A stretch of DNA of 64,000 nt, taken from NCBI GenBank assembly GCA_000024525.1, contig CP001769.1:1116001-1180000 (forward strand), written 5' to 3'. A model generated the notes under the pieces. The model saw only the letters and a program-made list of their open reading frames with translations. It was not told where the DNA came from and ran no database searches. Positions 59,353 to 64,000 of the stretch are shown one piece after another (position 1 is the first letter of the stretch; the number at the start of each line of letters is the position of its first letter). Both the position numbers and the translations under genes were made by a program. Origin of the DNA: Spirosoma linguale DSM 74 (GTDB taxonomy: Bacteria > Bacteroidota > Bacteroidia > Cytophagales > Spirosomataceae).

Positions 59353-62061
59353 ATGTTTTTCAAACAAAAATCATCCAGGTTGCTGCTATTTGTTTCGGCC
59401 ATGGCTCTGGCCGGAACATCCTGGGTCAACATGAGCGGAGTAACGTCCGAAACAACCAAAGCAGACAACCCCAAACTAGACAAGCTGAAGCTGCTGCCTG
59501 GTTTTAAAGCGGAGCATTTGTATAGCCCCTCCGACAATAAGCAAGGTTCGTGGGTGGCTATGACCTTCGACGATAAAGGTCGAATGATCACTTCCGATCA
59601 ATACGGGTTTCTTTACCGACTGGAAATTCCGCCCGTTGGTTCGGGTAACCAGCAACCTAAAGTTGAGAAGCTGAAAGTGGGCATCGTCCAGCCCGGCGAT
59701 ACAACGGTGGGGATGGGCTATGCGCAGGGCTTGTTGTACGCCTTCAACAGCCTGTATGTGATGGTGAACAACCGGGTGAACAAAAATTTTAATAAACCAA
59801 CGGGATTATATCGCCTTCAGGACACTAACGGTGATGATCAGTTTGAGACAATTACGCTGCTGAAAGAGCTGAAAGGGCAGGAGGGTGAACATGGCCCGCA
59901 CAGCATGAAGCTCTCTCCAGATGGCAAGTCAATTTATCTTGTTGCGGGAAATCACGTCGACGTTCCGCAAATGGATGCCTATCGGTTGCCATCGAACTGG
60001 AAAGAAGATAATCTGTTCCCGCAAATAAAAGACCCCCGCGGGCATGCCAACGACCGTATGGCGCCTGGTGGCTGGGTAGCCAACATTGACCCCGAAGGAA
60101 AGCGATGGGAATTAATAGGAGCCGGTTTCCGAAATACATTTGATATTGCGTTCAACGAAGCCGGTGATATGTTTGGCTATGACTCCGACATGGAGTGGGA
60201 CTTTGGTCTGCCCTGGTATCGCCCAACCCGGATTTGCCATATTACCAGTGGATCTGAGTTTGGCTGGCGTACCGGAAATGGTAAGTGGCTTCCCGGAAAC
60301 CCCGACAACTTGCCACCCCTTCTGAACATTGGTCAGGGATCGCCAACGAACCTGATGTACGGCGACAAGGCTCGTTTTCCCGAGCGGTATCGCCAGTCGT
60401 TATTTGCCTTTGACTGGAGCTTTGGTATTATCTACTCGATTCATCTCAAACCTAAAGGTGCCACCTACGAAGGGGAGCGGGAAGAGTTTATTTCAGGATC
60501 GCCCCTGCCATTGACCGATGGTATGTTCGGTCCCGATGGCGCTATGTATTTTTTGACGGGCGGTCGTCGTTTGGAGTCGGATTTGTACCGGGTTACCTAT
60601 ACCGGCACTGAATCCGTAACTCCGGTTGCCAAAGCACCTGTCATTACTAAAGAACACCAGCTCAGAACACAACTGGAACAGTATCACCATGGGGCGAATC
60701 CGGCGGCTGTAGCGGCTGCCTGGCCTAACCTGAACCACCCGGATCGCTTTGTGCGCTATGCTGCCCGAATTGCTGTTGAACATCAGCCCGTTGCTCAATG
60801 GCAGGAGCGCGTGTTTACCGAAACCGATCCGCAGCGCCTAACACAGGCGGCTGTTGCTCTGGCCCGGCAAGGCGATGCAACGCAAAAGAGTAAGCTGTAT
60901 AATGCATTAGTTAAGATTAACTATAACCAGTTGTCGGAATCACAGCAATTTGATCTGAGCCGTGCTTTTGAATTGGCTATGTTACGGATGGGCATGCCGG
61001 AAGGAGCCGACCGTGATAAGGTGATTGCTTACCTTAACCCGCATTATCCGGCTAAAACGGCCTTGCTCAACCGTGGTCTCAGCCGCGTTCTGATTTCTCT
61101 CGAAGCACCGGGTGTCGTTAATAAAACGCTGGCGCTTATGGATATAAAAGATGAGCCAGGCAGCAAAGATTTGGGCCTTGAGACAGCTACCGCTTCGTCT
61201 GACCTTATCCTTCGCAACCCACAGTATGGTTTGGATATTGCTAAAATGCTGGAGAAAGTACCGCCCTTACAGCAAACATTCTATGCCGTTATGTTGAGCC
61301 GGGCCGATGCTGGCTGGACACCGGAACTGCGGACCAAGTACTTTACTTGGTTTGGAAATGCGTTCAAATACCAGGGTGGTCGAAGCTATGTGGGCTTTAT
61401 CGACAGAGCACGCAAGCTGGCCTTGAACCACGTGCCGAAAGAGCAGTTTGAGAAGTTTAACAAGCTATCGGGTGCCGACCTGCTAACGGCCAACGGGAAC
61501 GATTTTGTTACCGATTATGCGCCAAAAGGTCCCGGTCGGCGTTGGGAACTGGCTAGTGCAGTTGCGGTTGTCGATAGTGGATTAGCCGGGCGCAGCTTCG
61601 ATACGGGTAAGAAAATATACTCCGCTATTCTATGTAGCCGCTGTCATTCGATGGGCGGTCAAGGAGGAGATATTGGCCCTGACCTGACTCAGCTGGGCAC
61701 TCGCTTCTCCAATAAAGATATTCTGGAAGCCATCATCCACCCGGATAAAGCCATATCCGATCAATATGTGTCTACCATTTTCACGCTGAAAAATGGGCAG
61801 TCTGTGTTGGGGCGTCTGGTGAATGAAGATAAAACCAGCTACTCGATTTCGCAGAACCCCTTCGCGCCCGATGAGGTTCGGAAAGTGGCGAAGAAAGATG
61901 TAGTATCGAAGAAAAATTCGACCGTTTCTATTATGTTGCCGGGGCTTATTAACAGTCTCAACCCAAGTGAACTCAAAGATTTGGTTGCCTATCTGAAATC
62001 GGGTGGTAATCAGAATAACGAGGTTTACAAAGCAGCTGCGGGCGGAACGAAAGGTAAATAA
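59353..62061 (+). CDS. PVC-type beta-propeller haem protein (putative membrane-bound dehydrogenase)
   Basis: A 902-residue exported protein. ATG 59353 gives the signal-like N-terminus MFFKQKSSRLLLFVSAMALAG. A sugar-dehydrogenase-like beta-propeller occupies ~35-440 (MTFDDKGRMITSDQYGFLYRL, EHGPHSMKLSPDGKSIYLVAG, NTFDIAFNEAGDMFGYDSDM, SGSEFGWRTG). A helical repeat region follows at ~450-740. The C-terminal cytochrome c domain has C761SRCH765 and the downstream GPDLTQLGTRFSNKDILEAI, HPDKAISDQY and MLPGLI, typical of Pirellula/Verrucomicrobium-type haem domains. It could oxidise a sugar or alcohol in the periplasm and pass electrons to its own haem; the reaction is inferred. It is followed by a DUF1080 gene that would fit an oxidised-glycoside pathway. 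Confidence 0.88.
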   Translation: MFFKQKSSRLLLFVSAMALAGTSWVNMSGVTSETTKADNPKLDKLKLLPGFKAEHLYSPSDNKQGSWVAMTFDDKGRMITSDQYGFLYRLEIPPVGSGNQQPKVEKLKVGIVQPGDTTVGMGYAQGLLYAFNSLYVMVNNRVNKNFNKPTGLYRLQDTNGDDQFETITLLKELKGQEGEHGPHSMKLSPDGKSIYLVAGNHVDVPQMDAYRLPSNWKEDNLFPQIKDPRGHANDRMAPGGWVANIDPEGKRWELIGAGFRNTFDIAFNEAGDMFGYDSDMEWDFGLPWYRPTRICHITSGSEFGWRTGNGKWLPGNPDNLPPLLNIGQGSPTNLMYGDKARFPERYRQSLFAFDWSFGIIYSIHLKPKGATYEGEREEFISGSPLPLTDGMFGPDGAMYFLTGGRRLESDLYRVTYTGTESVTPVAKAPVITKEHQLRTQLEQYHHGANPAAVAAAWPNLNHPDRFVRYAARIAVEHQPVAQWQERVFTETDPQRLTQAAVALARQGDATQKSKLYNALVKINYNQLSESQQFDLSRAFELAMLRMGMPEGADRDKVIAYLNPHYPAKTALLNRGLSRVLISLEAPGVVNKTLALMDIKDEPGSKDLGLETATASSDLILRNPQYGLDIAKMLEKVPPLQQTFYAVMLSRADAGWTPELRTKYFTWFGNAFKYQGGRSYVGFIDRARKLALNHVPKEQFEKFNKLSGADLLTANGNDFVTDYAPKGPGRRWELASAVAVVDSGLAGRSFDTGKKIYSAILCSRCHSMGGQGGDIGPDLTQLGTRFSNKDILEAIIHPDKAISDQYVSTIFTLKNGQSVLGRLVNEDKTSYSISQNPFAPDEVRKVAKKDVVSKKNSTVSIMLPGLINSLNPSELKDLVAYLKSGGNQNNEVYKAAAGGTKGK

Positions 62062-62134
62062 TATAAGGCGTAGTTATGGTCTGGTTTTATTCGGGCTATA
62101 GCTACGCTTTACAAATTCTAACGATAAGATCGAC

Positions 62135-62914
62135 ATGATTAAAAACATAAGGCTCAACTTTATCCAGCTTGGTCTGATGCTTGCTGTTATTGCAACGGTC
62201 AGTATCAATATGTCTTGTGTGGCGCAAAAAAAGAAAAATGGCTTTGTAAAAATATTCGATGGTAAATCGCTCAAAGGCTGGGATGGTGACCCAACCTATT
62301 GGCGGGTAGAAAACGGAAATCTGGTCGGGGAGATTACCCCGTCAACCCTCCTCAAAACCAATAACTTTATCATCTGGCGCGGGGGCGAGCCCGGCGATTT
62401 TGAGTTTACCGGTGAGTTTAACATTACCGAAGCGGGTAACTCAGGTATTAATTATCGAAGTGAGCAATTGACCGATGTGCCTTTTGCCTTACGCGGGTAT
62501 CAGGCCGATATTGACGGACAAAACCGCTATACAGGCCAGAATTATGAAGAACGGAAACGGACAACGCTGGCGTATCGTGGCCAGAAGACAACCATACCGC
62601 CCTATACAGGTGAGGCAACTCCAGAGGCTGTTCGAGCCAATGTGAAGCGAAATGCCTGGGGTGGATTGACCGTTACCGGCTCGCTGGGTAGCTCAGACTC
62701 TCTCAAAACATTTATTAAAAGCCAGGATTGGAACACGTTTCGGTTGGTCGTCAAAGGCAATCGTCTGCAACATTATATCAATGATATTTTGATGAGCGAT
62801 GTAACGGATGAAGACACCGTTAATGGTAAGGCAAAAGGACTGCTGGGCGTTCAGGTGCACGTAGGTCCCCCCATGAAAGTACAGTATCGAAACCTGATGC
62901 TGAAGCAACTGTAG
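62135..62914 (+). CDS. DUF1080 (3-keto-disaccharide hydrolase family) lipoprotein
   Basis: A 259-residue protein with a lipoprotein signal (SINMSC28). The DUF1080 domain begins FVKIFDGKSLKGWDGDPTYW and contains WRVENGNLVGEI, NFIIWRGGEPGDFEFTGEF, NSGINYRSEQ and GYQADIDGQN, and ends GLLGVQVHVGPPMKVQYRNL. The family folds as a concanavalin-like beta-sandwich, and members have been shown to act on 3-keto glycosides. It lies 73 bp after the haem dehydrogenase-like gene. This neighbourhood, an oxidase candidate beside a 3-keto-glycoside hydrolase, suggests sequential action. Local function is inferred. Confidence 0.9.
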   Translation: MIKNIRLNFIQLGLMLAVIATVSINMSCVAQKKKNGFVKIFDGKSLKGWDGDPTYWRVENGNLVGEITPSTLLKTNNFIIWRGGEPGDFEFTGEFNITEAGNSGINYRSEQLTDVPFALRGYQADIDGQNRYTGQNYEERKRTTLAYRGQKTTIPPYTGEATPEAVRANVKRNAWGGLTVTGSLGSSDSLKTFIKSQDWNTFRLVVKGNRLQHYINDILMSDVTDEDTVNGKAKGLLGVQVHVGPPMKVQYRNLMLKQL

Positions 62915-62919
62915 GTTGA

Positions 62920-62990
62920 TTAATCGTTATTGGTTATTAGTTATCATTTTTATGCTCAATGACTAATAATTAATGGCCAATAACGATTAA
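62920..62990. repeat. Long inverted repeat after the DUF1080 gene
   Basis: TTAATCGTTATTGG (62920-62933) pairs perfectly with 62977-62990, and TTATTAGT (62934-62941) with 62962-62969, giving a 22-bp stem broken by a bulge. AT-rich, 5 bp after the stop codon. Confidence 0.75.
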
Positions 62991-63024
62991 CTGCTAACTA
63001 ATCACTAATAACAATTAACCAGCC

Positions 63025-64000
63025 TTGACTCAACAATCCTGGACAGACAAAGTATCCAACCCAGCCCAAATCGGCGGTATCGAAACATCCATTCTCGACA
63101 ATGGAACTGGCCGGGGCACTCGTATCGCGTGGATAAATACCGGCACCGGCCTACGCTATAAAGTCGTCATTGACCGGGCTATGGACATTGCCGATGCTTT
63201 TTTCAATCAACATAGCCTGGCCTGGCTCAGCCATACGGGCATTACGCCCCCTCAGCCACTCTCCGACAAGGGGGCAGACTGGCTCCGTACATTTGGGGGT
63301 GGATTGCTTACTACCTGCGGCCTCTCGCATGTGGGTGGCCCCGAGCAGGATGCTTTTGGCGAGCGTGGGTTGCACGGGCAGATAAGCAACAGCCCGGCCG
63401 AAATCGAATCCATTATTCAGCCCGACCCACTTAGGGGACAATTGGAGATGAGCATAACCGGCCGGATTAAGGAAACCAAAATATTCGGTCCCAGTCTGGA
63501 GTTGCGACGCACTATTTCCGGAACGCTCGGGCAGCCCTTCATTCGAATTCACGACGAAGTCATAAACCGGGCCAATACACCGGCACCTCACATGCTGCTG
63601 TACCATTTTAATTTCGGTTGGCCATTAGTCGATGAAGGGACAGATATTATCTGGAAAGGCAACTGGCAGGCGCGGGAAGGGGGAATCAATGCGGATATCT
63701 TCCACGAAGGCAACGACTTTCGTAAATGCCCGGCACCTTTGGATACGCACGGTGGTACGGGCGAAGCCGTGGCTTCCATTGATAGTACGCCCGACAGTTC
63801 TGGGCAATGTACAGCCGGTTTGCATAACGCTCAACTGGGCATGGCCGTAGCCTTACGGTTCCGGAAAGATCAATTGCCCTGGCTCATTAATTGGCAACAC
63901 TGGGGAAAAGGTGAGTACGTCACGGGTTTGGAGCCCACAACCAATCCACTTATTGGCCAGGCAAAAGCGCGTGAACAAAACGAACTCATTTTCCTGAAAT
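63025..64000 (+). CDS. DUF4432 aldose-1-epimerase-fold protein (partial, C-terminus off window)
   Basis: The frame is open from 63025 to the right edge, about 325 residues. It begins with TTG (63025-63027) preceded by an in-frame stop at 63016. The first ATG in frame (63181) would remove conserved sequence (NPAQIGGIETSILDNGTGRG, YKVVIDRAMDIADAFFNQHS), so TTG is chosen. Other family features are WLRTFGGGLLTTCGLSHVGG, ERGLHGQISNSPAE and MLLYHFNFGWPL, and near the edge LEPTTNPLIGQAKARE. DUF4432 proteins resemble galactose mutarotases and are presumed to act on sugars. There is no signal peptide, so a cytoplasmic role after uptake is likely. It probably belongs to the sugar-processing end of this locus. 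Confidence 0.85.
   Translation, partial: MTQQSWTDKVSNPAQIGGIETSILDNGTGRGTRIAWINTGTGLRYKVVIDRAMDIADAFFNQHSLAWLSHTGITPPQPLSDKGADWLRTFGGGLLTTCGLSHVGGPEQDAFGERGLHGQISNSPAEIESIIQPDPLRGQLEMSITGRIKETKIFGPSLELRRTISGTLGQPFIRIHDEVINRANTPAPHMLLYHFNFGWPLVDEGTDIIWKGNWQAREGGINADIFHEGNDFRKCPAPLDTHGGTGEAVASIDSTPDSSGQCTAGLHNAQLGMAVALRFRKDQLPWLINWQHWGKGEYVTGLEPTTNPLIGQAKAREQNELIFLK

Overview
The window looks like chromosomal DNA of a Bacteroidota, most likely a Spirosoma-like member of the Cytophagales. The reasons are two SusC/SusD pairs, near-absence of Shine-Dalgarno sites, -7 boxes of the Bacteroidota type (TAnnTTTG), many FtsX-type orphan permeases with PadR regulators, and planctomycete-type cytochrome c/DUF1549/DUF1553/DUF1501 proteins. 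The genus is an inference.

Region 1 (1-33208, mostly minus strand) is an expanded paralogous array of ten MacB/FtsX-type permeases (one cut by the left edge), each with two FtsX halves. No ABC ATPase is encoded in the window. Seven carry a roughly 70-residue cytoplasmic 'permease prefix' and all seven sit in four operons led by a PadR gene. Three lack the prefix. The four PadR genes share two sequence blocks upstream: WTGGC-N3-GCATTTG about 30 bp before the start codon, and a pair of 16-bp dyads (TGTMCG...GGACA type, 20-21 bp apart) about 100 bp before it. A fifth dyad pair precedes a permease that has no PadR of its own. Two neighbouring permeases share a 224-bp prefix segment with only 4 differences, ending exactly at the permease start, which indicates module exchange. 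Lying between the permeases are an M3 metallopeptidase, a frameshifted TetX-like monooxygenase next to an AraC regulator, and a divergent HxlR/DoxX pair.

Region 2 (33279-38566) holds a secreted bicupin protein, a TrpF-like protein that lacks the usual catalytic residues, PspC and LiaF-type membrane proteins, and a GntR-type regulator with a LacI-like sensor domain.

Region 3 (38680-64000, plus strand) is a large accessory locus: SusC-SusD, a DUF2231/cytochrome/DUF1549/DUF1553 fusion, DUF1501, a second cytochrome/DUF1549/DUF1553 lipoprotein, a second DUF1501, a DUF2231/cytochrome/leucine-rich-repeat/discoidin-like protein, a second SusC-SusD, a PVC-type beta-propeller haem protein, a DUF1080 (3-keto-glycoside hydrolase family) lipoprotein and a DUF4432 sugar-epimerase-fold protein cut by the right edge. 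No conventional glycoside hydrolase or sulfatase is present. Both SusC genes carry the same two-part promoter motif at identical internal spacing. My reading, an inference, is a co-regulated outer-membrane uptake system coupled to periplasmic cytochrome-c-linked oxidation of a glycan or glycoside.

Most intergenic gaps contain long, often perfect inverted repeats (arms 14-28 bp) with unrelated stem sequences, except for one 18-mer that occurs three times.
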